A DNA stretch of 64,000 bases from Streptomyces sp. NBC_01016. GTDB taxonomy: Bacteria; Actinomycetota; Actinomycetes; Streptomycetales; Streptomycetaceae. The stretch lies in contig NZ_JAPEOQ010000002.1 of assembly GCF_026341035.1 (NCBI RefSeq), forward strand, positions 3,162,001-3,226,000, written 5' to 3'. Below are positions 55,120 to 63,481 of this stretch, one piece after another. Below the pieces are notes generated by a model. It was not told the origin of the DNA and ran no database searches. It worked only from the letters and a program-made list of their open reading frames with translations. The translations under genes were made by a program, and so were the position numbers. Each line of letters starts with the position of its first letter. The first letter of the stretch is position 1.

Positions 55120-55467
55120 TCAGCTGTCCTCGGCCGCGGTGGCGGAACCCTCCGATTCGGCGGTGCGGCGGTATTCGGCGTTGATGCGCTGCGCTTCTTC
55201 TAGTTGGTCTTCGAGAACGATGATGCGGCAGGCGGCCTCGACGGGCGTCCCCTGGTCGACGAGTTCCCGGGCGCGCGCGGCGATGCGCAACTGGTAGCGG
55301 GAGAAGCGGCGGTGACCGCCTTCTGAGCGGAGCGGGGTGATGAGGCGGGCTTCGCCGATGGCACGGAGGAAGCCCTGGGTGGTCCCGAGCATTTCGGCGG
55401 CCCGGCCCATGGTGTAGGCGGGGTAGTCGTCGTCATCGAGACGCCCGAACGAATCGTCTGCTGTCAC
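55120..55467 (-). CDS. MerR-like helix-turn-helix protein
   Basis: A 115-residue protein with a MerR-type winged HTH (YTMGRAAEMLGTTQGFLRAIGEARLITPLRSEGGHRRFSRYQLRIAARARELVDQG) and a short dimer helix, lacking any effector domain. GTG start with AGAGG upstream. It converges on the csp-helicase-SCO5918 group; small BldC/SCO5917-like HTH proteins are common there. Confidence 0.78.
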   Translation of the reverse strand: MTADDSFGRLDDDDYPAYTMGRAAEMLGTTQGFLRAIGEARLITPLRSEGGHRRFSRYQLRIAARARELVDQGTPVEAACRIIVLEDQLEEAQRINAEYRRTAESEGSATAAEDS

Positions 55468-55564
55468 TTGCACCTCTCTGCGGAACATCTTTGAGGGACC
55501 TGGTGCCTGCCGTATGGCGTCAGGGCGCGCCAGGACCCCGAAGGAACTTCTACACCATCTGCCG

Positions 55565-56422
55565 TTACGCGCGTGCCTCGGCCACCCCGACCGCCGCCGT
55601 CACAAAGGCCCGTAGGAGCGGATGCGCCGCCTGAGTCGGCCACGCGAGCACCAGGCGGCTCTCGGGGGCGTCCGTGACGGGTACGCAGACCACGCCCGGC
55701 GGGACCGGGTGGACGAGGGAGCGGGGCAGGACGGCCACGGTCCGGCCCACCGCGACCAAGGGGATCAACTCCGCGACGTCGTGCACCTCGGGGCCGGCCC
55801 CACCGTCGCCCCCGATCCCGGATACTCCCTTCCAGCGCGGCATCGGCTCGCCTTTCAGATCGGCGAGCCGCACCGCCTCGCGGGCGGCCAGCCGGTGGTC
55901 CGCGGGGAGGACGGCGACGCGCTCCTCGATGCGGAGCGTCTCGTGGTCCAGACCCTCCAGATCGTCGAACGGTACGTACAGCAGCCCCACGTCGGCCCGC
56001 CCGTCCCGCAGTTGTTCCGCGCGGTCGGCGGGCCCGCTGAACACGATCTCGACCCGGCGCGCATCGGATGCCTCGGCGTACGCGGCGAGGATCGACGACA
56101 GCAGATCGGCGTCGCCGCCCGGCTTGAGGACGAGCCGCAGCCGCGTCCCCGCGTCCGCGGCCCGACGGGCCCGCTCCGCGGCGGCGGCCACCGCGTCCAG
56201 CGCGTACCGGCCGTGCCGCAGCAGGGCCTCGCCCGCCGGTGTCAGCGCGACCTGGCGGCTGGAGCGGACGAAGAGCGTGACGCCGAGCCGCCTCTCCACG
56301 CGCTGGACCGCCTTCGACAGAGCCGGCTGCGCGATCGCCAGACGCTGGGCGGCGCGGCCGAAGTGCAGCTCCTCGGCGACCGCGACGACGTACTCGATCT
56401 CCCGTGTCTCCAGTTCAGCCAT
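55565..56422 (-). CDS. LysR-family regulator
   Basis: A 285-residue LysR protein: HTH REIEYVVAVAEELHFGRAAQRLAIAQPALSKAVQRVERRLGVTLF and type-2 periplasmic-binding effector domain (RLRLVLKPGGDADLLSSIL; GRADVGLLYVPFDDLE). Divergent from the small orphan gene at 56493 with a 70-bp gap, so it may control that gene. Confidence 0.85.
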   Translation of the reverse strand: MAELETREIEYVVAVAEELHFGRAAQRLAIAQPALSKAVQRVERRLGVTLFVRSSRQVALTPAGEALLRHGRYALDAVAAAAERARRAADAGTRLRLVLKPGGDADLLSSILAAYAEASDARRVEIVFSGPADRAEQLRDGRADVGLLYVPFDDLEGLDHETLRIEERVAVLPADHRLAAREAVRLADLKGEPMPRWKGVSGIGGDGGAGPEVHDVAELIPLVAVGRTVAVLPRSLVHPVPPGVVCVPVTDAPESRLVLAWPTQAAHPLLRAFVTAAVGVAEARA

Positions 56423-56492
56423 GCCTCCAGGTTATCGTTCGAGGCCGAGCGGATCTTGGACGGGGCGCCCCACCTCCTGTTTCGATGGCTGC

Positions 56493-56810
56493 ATGATTCA
56501 CCACACGATGCTCGTATCCTTCGACGGCCCCCTCCCCGACACCGACCTCGACCAATTCCTTCAGGACATCGAGAAGATCATGGTGGACTCCGGTCACCTC
56601 CAGACGTCCGCCACCCGTCGGCACATTCCGGTTCCCGGCGAGGAGGCCATCCCCGCGATGATCGCCACGGCGGTCCTACAGTTCGGCGTCGCCGACATGG
56701 AAGCCCTCGGTGCCGCGTTCGCCGCCCCCGGCGTCGGGGAGCTCATCCACCGCTGGCAGGCCCGGTACCCGTACAAGGTCGCCTGGGTGAACCACGAGCC
56801 GCTGGACTGA
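56493..56810 (+). CDS. Small hypothetical protein divergent from lysR
   Basis: A 105-residue soluble protein (MIHHTMLVSFDGPLPDTDLDQFLQDIEKIM onwards). The pattern of two strands, helices and a final strand (RYPYKVAWVNHEPLD) resembles dimeric alpha-beta barrel (Dabb-like) stress proteins, but no motif is decisive. Its only clue is the divergent LysR gene. Confidence 0.55.
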   Translation: MIHHTMLVSFDGPLPDTDLDQFLQDIEKIMVDSGHLQTSATRRHIPVPGEEAIPAMIATAVLQFGVADMEALGAAFAAPGVGELIHRWQARYPYKVAWVNHEPLD

Positions 56811-56953
56811 ACGCTGCGTCAGTAGCTCCGGCGGTCCCGGCGGCCGCCCGCGGTCAATATGAACGAAACGACGCGCCCCTCGTCCTGCGTTCCGCTTCCT
56901 CCTAACCTCGAGCCGTTCGTGTCAGGGATCTGTTGACCGACGAGGAGGTTGTT

Positions 56954-59368
56954 GTGGCGAATGCCGGGCAGGGGCGGTTTTCCAGACGGCAGGTACTGGC
57001 GGCAACGGCAGTCGGAGTGTCCGGAGTTGGTGTGATGGCCGATGTCGTGGGCGCAGCACCGGCGGGCGCGGCGGCGGCCGGGCCGCGCGACTACCGGGTA
57101 CCGGGCCTGCGGGCGCCGGTCGAGCTGATCGAGGACCGCTACGGCGTGCCGCACATCTACGCCGACAACGAGCACGACGTGTTCCTCGCGCAGGGCTTCA
57201 ACGCCGCCCGCGAGCGCCTCTTCCAGATCGACCTGTGGCGCAGGCGCGGACTCGGCGTGCTCGCCGACGTACTGGGGGCCGACTACGTGGCGCAGGACCG
57301 GGCCACCCGCCTGTTCCTGTACCGCGGCGACATGGACGTCGAGTGGGCGCGCTACGCCGAGGACGCGCAGCGCATCGCGACACAGTTCACCGCCGGGATC
57401 AACGCCTACGTGGACTGGCTGGACGCCCACCCCGAGCAACTCCCCGAGGAGTTCGGCCTCCTCGGCTACCGGCCGGCGCACTGGGACCCCGAGGACGTGG
57501 TCCGCATCCGCAGTCACGGACTGACCCGCAACCTGACCAGCGAGGTCAAGCGCGCCCAGGTCGCCTGCGCCGCCGGGGTGGACGCCGACCTGGTGCGTCA
57601 GGGGTTGCAGCCGGACCACAAGGCGCGCGTGCCCGACGGCTTCGACCCGTGCGTGCTCCCCGACGACGTGCTCAAGGTCTTCGAACTGGCCACCCAGGAA
57701 GTCGAGTTCAGCGAAGGTGCGGTACGTAGCGCGGTCGTGCGCGACGCGACCACCGAGGGCTCCAACAACTGGGTGATCGGCGGGCAGCGCACCGCCACCG
57801 GGCGGCCGATCCTCGCCAATGACCCGCATCGCTCCTACTCGGCGCCCTCGCTGCGCTACCTCGCACACCTCAGCGCGCCCGGCCTCGACGTCATCGGCGC
57901 GGGGGAGCCGGCCCTCCCCGGCATCTCCATCGGGCACAACGGCACCGTCGCCTTCGGCCTGACCATCTTCCCGATGGACCAGGAGGACCTGTACGTCTAC
58001 GAGTTGGACCCGGACGACCACAGCCGTTACCGGTACCAGGACGGCTGGGAGCCGATGAAGGTGCTGCACGAGCGGATCCCCGTCGCGGGCCAGGACGACC
58101 ACCCCGCCGAGCTGACCTTCACCCGGCACGGACCCGTGATTCATGTCGACGAGGAGCACAACCTCGCCTACGCCGTGCGCACCGCGTGGCTGGAAGCGGG
58201 CACGTCACCGTACTTCGGCAGCGTCGCCTACATGCGGGCGCGCAACTACCGCGAGTTCACCGAGGCCATGCGCAACTGGGGCGCCCCGACGGAGAACCAG
58301 GTCTACGCCGACGTCGAAGGCAACATCGGCTGGGTGCCCGGCGGCCTCGCACCCAAGCGGGTCGGGTACGACGGGCTGCTGCCGGTGCCCGGAGACGGCC
58401 GCTGCGAGTGGGACGGCTTCTACTCGGGGGACGACCTGCCGCGGACCCTCAACCCGGCCGCCGGGTTCATCGCCACCGCCAACCAGTTCAACCTGCCGCC
58501 CGCGTACCAGGACATGGGACTCGGCTACGAGTGGACCAACCCCTTCCGCCACCAGCGGATCGTCGAAGTCCTCTCAAAGCAGCACAACCACACCCTCGCC
58601 GACTCGCAAGCACTCCAGCACGACCAACTGTCCATACCCGCTCGCAGGTTGACCGCCCTGCTGGCCCGCCTGCACAGCAGCGAACCCGACCGCCGTCGGG
58701 CCCTGCGTCTGCTGCGCACCTGGAATGCCGTCGAATCGGCCGACTCAGGGGCGGCGGCCCTGTTCGAGGTGTGGCTGTCCAGGCACCTGGGGCCCGGCTT
58801 CGTACGGGCCGCGGTACCGAAGGCCGCCGAGCTGATCGAGGACGCCGACACCCTCGTCCTGCTCGGCGAGTTGGAGAAGCCGGGACGGTGGCTGAAGGAC
58901 GAGGCGGCCCGCGACCGGCTGCTGCTCGACACACTGGGTTCGGCCTACGCCGAGGTGCGCAAGCTGCTCGGGGACGACGAGCGGAAGTGGCAGTGGGGCG
59001 CACTGCACCACAGCCTCTTCCAGCACCCGGCATCGGCAGCGCTCAGCGACACCGACCGCGCCCGCTTCGACGTCGGCCCGATGCCGAGCGGCGGATCCCC
59101 CGACACGGTCAACGCGGCGACCTACCGCACCAGCGACTTCCTGCACACCAGCGGTCCTTCGTTCCGGGTGGTCCTGGACGTGGGCGACTGGGACTCGTCG
59201 GTGGCGGTGAACACCCCCGGCCAGTCCGGCGCCCCGGACGACCCGCACTACCGCGACCTCGCCGAACCCTGGCTCGACGGCGACTACTTCCCGCTGGCCT
59301 ACACCCGCGCGGCAGTCGAGAAAATCGCCGAACGCCGCGTGCGGCTCCTTCCGGTAGAGGCGTCCTGA
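56954..59368 (+). CDS. Tat-exported penicillin acylase-family N-terminal nucleophile hydrolase
   Basis: An 804-residue precursor. Twin-arginine signal RFSRRQVLAATAV at residues 8-20; alpha chain; spacer; then the beta chain begins at Ser270 in TEGSNNWVIGG, the autocatalytic cleavage site and nucleophile. Asn in ATANQFNLPP fits the oxyanion residue. Relatives cleave beta-lactam side chains, acyl-homoserine lactones or cyclic lipopeptides. Strand and gap suggest a single-gene unit. GTG start with GAGGAGG 5 bases upstream. Confidence 0.88.
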   Translation: MANAGQGRFSRRQVLAATAVGVSGVGVMADVVGAAPAGAAAAGPRDYRVPGLRAPVELIEDRYGVPHIYADNEHDVFLAQGFNAARERLFQIDLWRRRGLGVLADVLGADYVAQDRATRLFLYRGDMDVEWARYAEDAQRIATQFTAGINAYVDWLDAHPEQLPEEFGLLGYRPAHWDPEDVVRIRSHGLTRNLTSEVKRAQVACAAGVDADLVRQGLQPDHKARVPDGFDPCVLPDDVLKVFELATQEVEFSEGAVRSAVVRDATTEGSNNWVIGGQRTATGRPILANDPHRSYSAPSLRYLAHLSAPGLDVIGAGEPALPGISIGHNGTVAFGLTIFPMDQEDLYVYELDPDDHSRYRYQDGWEPMKVLHERIPVAGQDDHPAELTFTRHGPVIHVDEEHNLAYAVRTAWLEAGTSPYFGSVAYMRARNYREFTEAMRNWGAPTENQVYADVEGNIGWVPGGLAPKRVGYDGLLPVPGDGRCEWDGFYSGDDLPRTLNPAAGFIATANQFNLPPAYQDMGLGYEWTNPFRHQRIVEVLSKQHNHTLADSQALQHDQLSIPARRLTALLARLHSSEPDRRRALRLLRTWNAVESADSGAAALFEVWLSRHLGPGFVRAAVPKAAELIEDADTLVLLGELEKPGRWLKDEAARDRLLLDTLGSAYAEVRKLLGDDERKWQWGALHHSLFQHPASAALSDTDRARFDVGPMPSGGSPDTVNAATYRTSDFLHTSGPSFRVVLDVGDWDSSVAVNTPGQSGAPDDPHYRDLAEPWLDGDYFPLAYTRAAVEKIAERRVRLLPVEAS

Positions 59369-59414
59369 GCGGCCTGCCGCAGAGGGGCCGTGCCGACGGC
59401 ATCGTCGCCGGGGA

Positions 59415-60602
59415 TCAGCCCACCCCCAGGTGGAGCAGGTCCTCGCCGACGATCAGCCTGCCCGAGTAGCCCTTCTGCGCCGCCTTCCAACGGCGGGCCG
59501 GATTCGTCGCGGGGACCAGGTGGTTGAGCACCAGGTTGCGGGCGCCCGCCGGCTCCGCGACGTCCCGTCCGACCTGCTCGATCGTGGTGTGGCTCGTGAG
59601 GAGGTGCTCGCGCAGGGGCTCACGGATGGCCTCGGGGACCGCAGCGACCAGTTCGTCGACGAAGCGGGGGTCGATCACCTCGTGCACCAGATAGTCGGCG
59701 TCCCGCGCCAGACGGATCAGGTTGTCGCTGACGCAGGTGTCACCGGAGAAGACGACGGAGCCGTCGGGGGTGTCGAAGCGGTACGCGAAGGTGGGCGCCA
59801 TCGGCCGGTGGTCGACGAGGGTCGCCGTGACACGGACGTCGCCGTCCTCCCAGATGGACAGCGGCTCCGTGAGGTGCAGCGGCCTCCCGGCCGGATCGAT
59901 GTCCCACACATCGCCCAAGTCGATGTCGTGCACGTTGAACAGGTCGTCCGGCATGGTGAAGTTGGACTCGCGGGCGCGCCCGTTGAAGTCGGCGGCGAAC
60001 GCCTGGCTCAGGTAGCCGGTCATCGCGGAGATGCCGGGCGTCGGACGGTCCGGGTTCACGACGGGCGGTGCCTGCCGGTCGGGAGGGAACACGCTGGGCA
60101 GCGTGCCGCGGTCGCCGGGGCCGAACACCTCGATGGGCGGCAGGGTCCGGCCCACGATGTTCGAGGGGCCTGTCGCGTAGAGGGACGGCCAGTCGGCGAC
60201 GTGGTCACTGTGCAGGTGGGTCAGGAAGACACCTCGTACCCGCGTGAGCGACGAGCCGAGGTGGTCGTCAGGACCGAGCCCGCTCTGCACCAGCCGGTGC
60301 AGCGCCCCTTGTCCCAAGTCGACGATGTAGACCCGGTCTTCGTACACGATCGCGCTGGAGACGCCGCATCGCGCGCCGTCCGCCCAGGCCGGGCCGCCGG
60401 CCGTGCCGAGCAGAACCAGACGGGTGCGATGGCGGCTCGCGGTGCGTCCGGTGGCCTGGGAGCGTGCGGCGGCGGTCCCGGATCCGAGGGCGAGCAGGCC
60501 GGCGGTGGCGGTCGTCGCGCCCAACGCTTGAAGGAAGCGGCGCCGGTTGGTGCGGGGCGCCGGGGCGCTGTGGGAGAGGGCGTGGTCGAGCAGATGGCAC
60601 AC
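59415..60602 (-). CDS. Tat-exported metallo-beta-lactamase-fold hydrolase
   Basis: A 395-residue MBL protein of RNase Z/arylsulfatase type. Tat signal NRRRFLQALGATTATAGLLALG (about 19-40); metal motifs FLTHLHSDHVADW, HRPMAPTFAYRFDTPDGSVVFSGDTCVSDNL, LVHEV and a C-terminal LNHLVP. GTG start; GGAGG lies about 10 bases upstream. It follows the doxX gene on the same strand after a 75-bp gap with GC repeats. The substrate is unknown; it acts outside the cell. Confidence 0.82.
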   Translation of the reverse strand: MCHLLDHALSHSAPAPRTNRRRFLQALGATTATAGLLALGSGTAAARSQATGRTASRHRTRLVLLGTAGGPAWADGARCGVSSAIVYEDRVYIVDLGQGALHRLVQSGLGPDDHLGSSLTRVRGVFLTHLHSDHVADWPSLYATGPSNIVGRTLPPIEVFGPGDRGTLPSVFPPDRQAPPVVNPDRPTPGISAMTGYLSQAFAADFNGRARESNFTMPDDLFNVHDIDLGDVWDIDPAGRPLHLTEPLSIWEDGDVRVTATLVDHRPMAPTFAYRFDTPDGSVVFSGDTCVSDNLIRLARDADYLVHEVIDPRFVDELVAAVPEAIREPLREHLLTSHTTIEQVGRDVAEPAGARNLVLNHLVPATNPARRWKAAQKGYSGRLIVGEDLLHLGVG

Positions 60603-60677
60603 GTGCGGTGGACCTCCTTGGACCCGAGCGGGTGTGCTCGGGGTGTCGGGCGTGCTCGGGATCTCGGGCAGCAGGCG

Positions 60678-61517
60678 TCAGGCGTCGGACCCGGGGGAGA
60701 CGTGCGACGCGGGGGACATGGGTGACGCCGCCAGGGCCGCGTCCGGACGGTCGCCCGGCTCCCCGCTCGCGGCAGCGAGCCCCCGACCGGTCTTGCGCAG
60801 ATGCGTCCACAGTCCGAGGAAGCCGGCGAGGAAACCGCTGATCAGCCCGGACACGGCGTGGTTGGCCGCGTTGGCGGCGGCGTTCAAAGGCATGCCGACG
60901 ACCAGGTAGTTGGCCACCGCGCTCATCACCGCGCCGATGACACCCCCGATCAGCCCGCTGACGAGCGACACACGGACCGCCGACGGGCCCGTGGACACGA
61001 CGCGGCGCCCGGTGTCAGTGGCCTCGGGTGCCCGCGTGTCCGGTGATGACCCCTCGATGCCGATGACCCGGTCGAGCGCCACCGGGCCCGGACCCGAGAG
61101 TGCGACGGCGAGGAAGCCGGCGATGAGCACCAGCGGAAACTCCGCGCCCGCGCCACTCGCGGCGCCCTGCTGCGGCGTGATGAATCCCGTGTCCGTATTG
61201 ACCAGGGCCAGTGCGACACACAGGTGGACCGACAGCAGCAGCGCCGTGAGCCGGGACAGCAGCCCCACCACGAGGAACAGTCCGCCGAGCGACTCACCGA
61301 GAGCCACGGCCCAGCCGACGGCCGAGGGCGCGGGGACGTCCAGGCTCGCGAGGAAGGCACCGAAGCCGTCGGGACCGTGCACCAGCTTGTCCACGCCGTG
61401 CACGGCCATGACGGCCCCGCAGGCGACCCGTGTCACGCACGGGCCGACGGAACGCAGCCCGTGCAGCGGGGCGACGCCAAGGGCGCGCCGCAGCGCCGTG
61501 GTCCTGGAAGGGGCCAT
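60678..61517 (-). CDS. DoxX-family membrane protein
   Basis: A 279-residue protein. The first 150 residues are a four-helix DoxX unit (RVACGAVMAVHGVDKLVHGPDGFGAFLASLDVP; LGESLGGLFLVVGLLSRLTALLL). A second hydrophobic pair (VSLVSGLIGGVIGAVMSAVANYLVVG; AVSGLISGFLAGFLG) follows a charged loop, an extension beyond the usual 130-160 residue DoxX. The ATG at 61517 with GAGAGG 8 bases upstream is preferred over 61544. Often linked to thiol or redox stress. Confidence 0.75.
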   Translation of the reverse strand: MAPSRTTALRRALGVAPLHGLRSVGPCVTRVACGAVMAVHGVDKLVHGPDGFGAFLASLDVPAPSAVGWAVALGESLGGLFLVVGLLSRLTALLLSVHLCVALALVNTDTGFITPQQGAASGAGAEFPLVLIAGFLAVALSGPGPVALDRVIGIEGSSPDTRAPEATDTGRRVVSTGPSAVRVSLVSGLIGGVIGAVMSAVANYLVVGMPLNAAANAANHAVSGLISGFLAGFLGLWTHLRKTGRGLAAASGEPGDRPDAALAASPMSPASHVSPGSDA

Positions 61518-61711
61518 GACGGGGTCCTCTCGGAGGGGTGACATGCCGGTGCCTGGAGTGCGTCACGGGCACGTCGGCCGGTGACGTATGCGCAACTGTG
61601 CTGGTGACAGGCCCGGTTGGGAATCCTCCGGGGCATCGCGACTTCGGATGCCGCTCATCCACCGCGTGGATGCCGGGGGAGCGGAACATCGCATCCGCAC
61701 GCCCGGTCGAT

Positions 61712-62518
61712 TCAGGCCCCCGCCCCGCCATCCACCGGCACCACCGCCCCGGTCACCATCGACGCCCGGTTACTGAGGAGCCACGCCGCCGCCTCGGCGA
61801 CCTCGCGGGGTTCGGCCATCCGACCGAGGGGGATCGCCGACTTCACCTGGTCGACGATGCCGGGGGTCGCGGCCTCCCATGCGTCGATCATCTCGGTGGC
61901 CGTGCCGCCGGGAGTGAGGCCGTTCACCCGGATTCCGTCCTGGGCCCAACTGACCGCGGCGGTCTCGGTGATGCTGTTGAGCGCGCGCTTCATGGCGCCG
62001 TAGGCGGGCAGGGCGGGGTTCGCGCGGCGGCTGCCGATGCTCGACGTATTGACGATCGCCCCGCCCCCGCCGCGTCGCATCAGTGCGGCCTCGGCGGTCA
62101 TCGCGGTCCAGTGCGCGCGGAAGTTGACGGCGAACTGCTGGTCGATGTCCTCGTCGCTGGTGGTGTGGAGCGGTCCGGGCTGCTGGATCGCCGCGCCGTT
62201 GTTGAACGCTCCGTCGAGGCGACCGTGCAGCTCGCCGACGTGGTCGACCGCCGCGCGGATGCTGTCCCGGTCGGCCAGGTCCAGCGCGACGGCGTCGGCC
62301 ACGCCGCCGTCGGCGCGGATCTCGGTGACGATGCGCTGGAGCGCTTCGGTGCCGCGCGAGGCGAGCACCACGGCGGCGCCTTCCTGGGCGAAGAGGCGGG
62401 CGGCGGCCGCCCCGATGCCGCGGCTGGCGCCGGTGATGAACACGACCTTGCCGGCGAGCAGGCCGATGGGCGGGTGCGTCATGCGGTTCGTCATGTGGTT
62501 TGTCATGTGGTTCGTCAT
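61712..62518 (-). CDS. Short-chain dehydrogenase/reductase
   Basis: A 268-residue classical SDR: VVFITGASRGIGAAAARLF cofactor loop, FNNGAAIQ, Ser of NTSSIGS, and the catalytic YGAMK. The N-terminus is the oddity MTNHMTNHMTNRMTH, made by a 12-bp DNA repeat that supplies four in-frame ATGs. No ribosome site precedes the first. The effective start may be the last (62482). Divergent from the XRE regulator. Confidence 0.85.
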   Translation of the reverse strand: MTNHMTNHMTNRMTHPPIGLLAGKVVFITGASRGIGAAAARLFAQEGAAVVLASRGTEALQRIVTEIRADGGVADAVALDLADRDSIRAAVDHVGELHGRLDGAFNNGAAIQQPGPLHTTSDEDIDQQFAVNFRAHWTAMTAEAALMRRGGGGAIVNTSSIGSRRANPALPAYGAMKRALNSITETAAVSWAQDGIRVNGLTPGGTATEMIDAWEAATPGIVDQVKSAIPLGRMAEPREVAEAAAWLLSNRASMVTGAVVPVDGGAGA

Positions 62519-62519
62519 G
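62478..62519. repeat. 12-bp tandem repeats at the SDR start
   Basis: GTCATG(C/T)GGTT(C/T) units at 62478, 62490 and 62502, followed by a partial copy. Each unit encodes MTNH/MTNR on the minus strand and so repeats the start codon. Confidence 0.85.
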
Positions 62520-62604
62520 AGGGGAGTGTCGGCGCGGTCCGCGGGTCCGATACAGGCACAACCGGTACCAGGATGTGCGGCCGCGGGGCGGGCACACTGG
62601 GGGC

Positions 62605-63465
62605 ATGGACAAGCAGGAACTGGGCTCGTTCCTCCGCAGCCGCCGTGAGCGCCTCAAGCCGCAGGACGTCGGCCTGCCCTTTGGGGCGCGACGCCGGACA
62701 CCGGGGCTTCGCCGCGAGGAAGTGGCGGTCCTCGCGCACATTTCCACGGAGTACTACGTCCGGCTCGAGCAGGGGCGGGCGCCGCGGCCGTCCGGTGAGG
62801 TGCTCGCCGGGATCGCGGGAGCGCTGCGGCTCACCGACGCCGAGTCCGACCACCTCCATGTCCTCGCGGGCACCGCACCGAACCGCAGCGGGCTGCACCG
62901 GCGCGACGTTCGCCCGAGCATCCTCGCGCTCCTCGAGCGGCTGCCGCAGACGGCCGCGTTCGTGACATCCGCCGTGTTCGAGGTGCTTGCGTGGAACGAC
63001 CTGACGGCCGCGCTCATGGAGGACTACGCCGAACTGGCCCCCGATGAGCGCAACTTGGCGCGCCGTGCGTTTCTCGGGCCGCAGCGTCCCGGGGCGCCGC
63101 TCTACGGGATCTCCGACGCCGCCGAGTTCCGTCAGTACGTCGTCATGGAGCTGCGGGCCGCCCTCGCCCGCTACCCGGAGGATCCCGCGGTCACCTGCCT
63201 CGTCGCCGAACTGCGCGACGGAAGCCGCGAGTTCGCCCGGCTGTGGGAGCTGCGTGACGTGCAGGCGGCGCCGACCCTCACCAAGACGTTCCACCACCCG
63301 GTCGTCGGAGAGGTCACCGTCGACTGCGACGCCCTCGCACTCACCGACCGCGACCAGCGCCTCGTGCTGTACAGCGCGCCACCCGGATCCCGGGACGCCG
63401 AGACGTTGGCCCTGCTGGGCGTGGTCGGTGCTGACGGGGGCGGGGTCCTGCCCCGGGCCACGTAA
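62605..63465 (+). CDS. XRE-family regulator with MmyB-like domain
   Basis: A 286-residue protein with an N-terminal XRE HTH (LGSFLRSRRERLKPQDVGL; TPGLRREEVAVLAHISTEYYVRLEQGRAPRPS) and a C-terminal MmyB-like PAS-type ligand domain (FEVLAWNDLTAALM...FHHPVVGEVTVDCDALAL). MmyB proteins are fatty-acid-binding regulators common in Streptomyces and usually divergent from a short-chain dehydrogenase they control, as here. Weak GGGGG upstream of the ATG. Confidence 0.88.
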   Translation: MDKQELGSFLRSRRERLKPQDVGLPFGARRRTPGLRREEVAVLAHISTEYYVRLEQGRAPRPSGEVLAGIAGALRLTDAESDHLHVLAGTAPNRSGLHRRDVRPSILALLERLPQTAAFVTSAVFEVLAWNDLTAALMEDYAELAPDERNLARRAFLGPQRPGAPLYGISDAAEFRQYVVMELRAALARYPEDPAVTCLVAELRDGSREFARLWELRDVQAAPTLTKTFHHPVVGEVTVDCDALALTDRDQRLVLYSAPPGSRDAETLALLGVVGADGGGVLPRAT

Positions 63466-63481
63466 CCCCTGCCGAAGTCCC

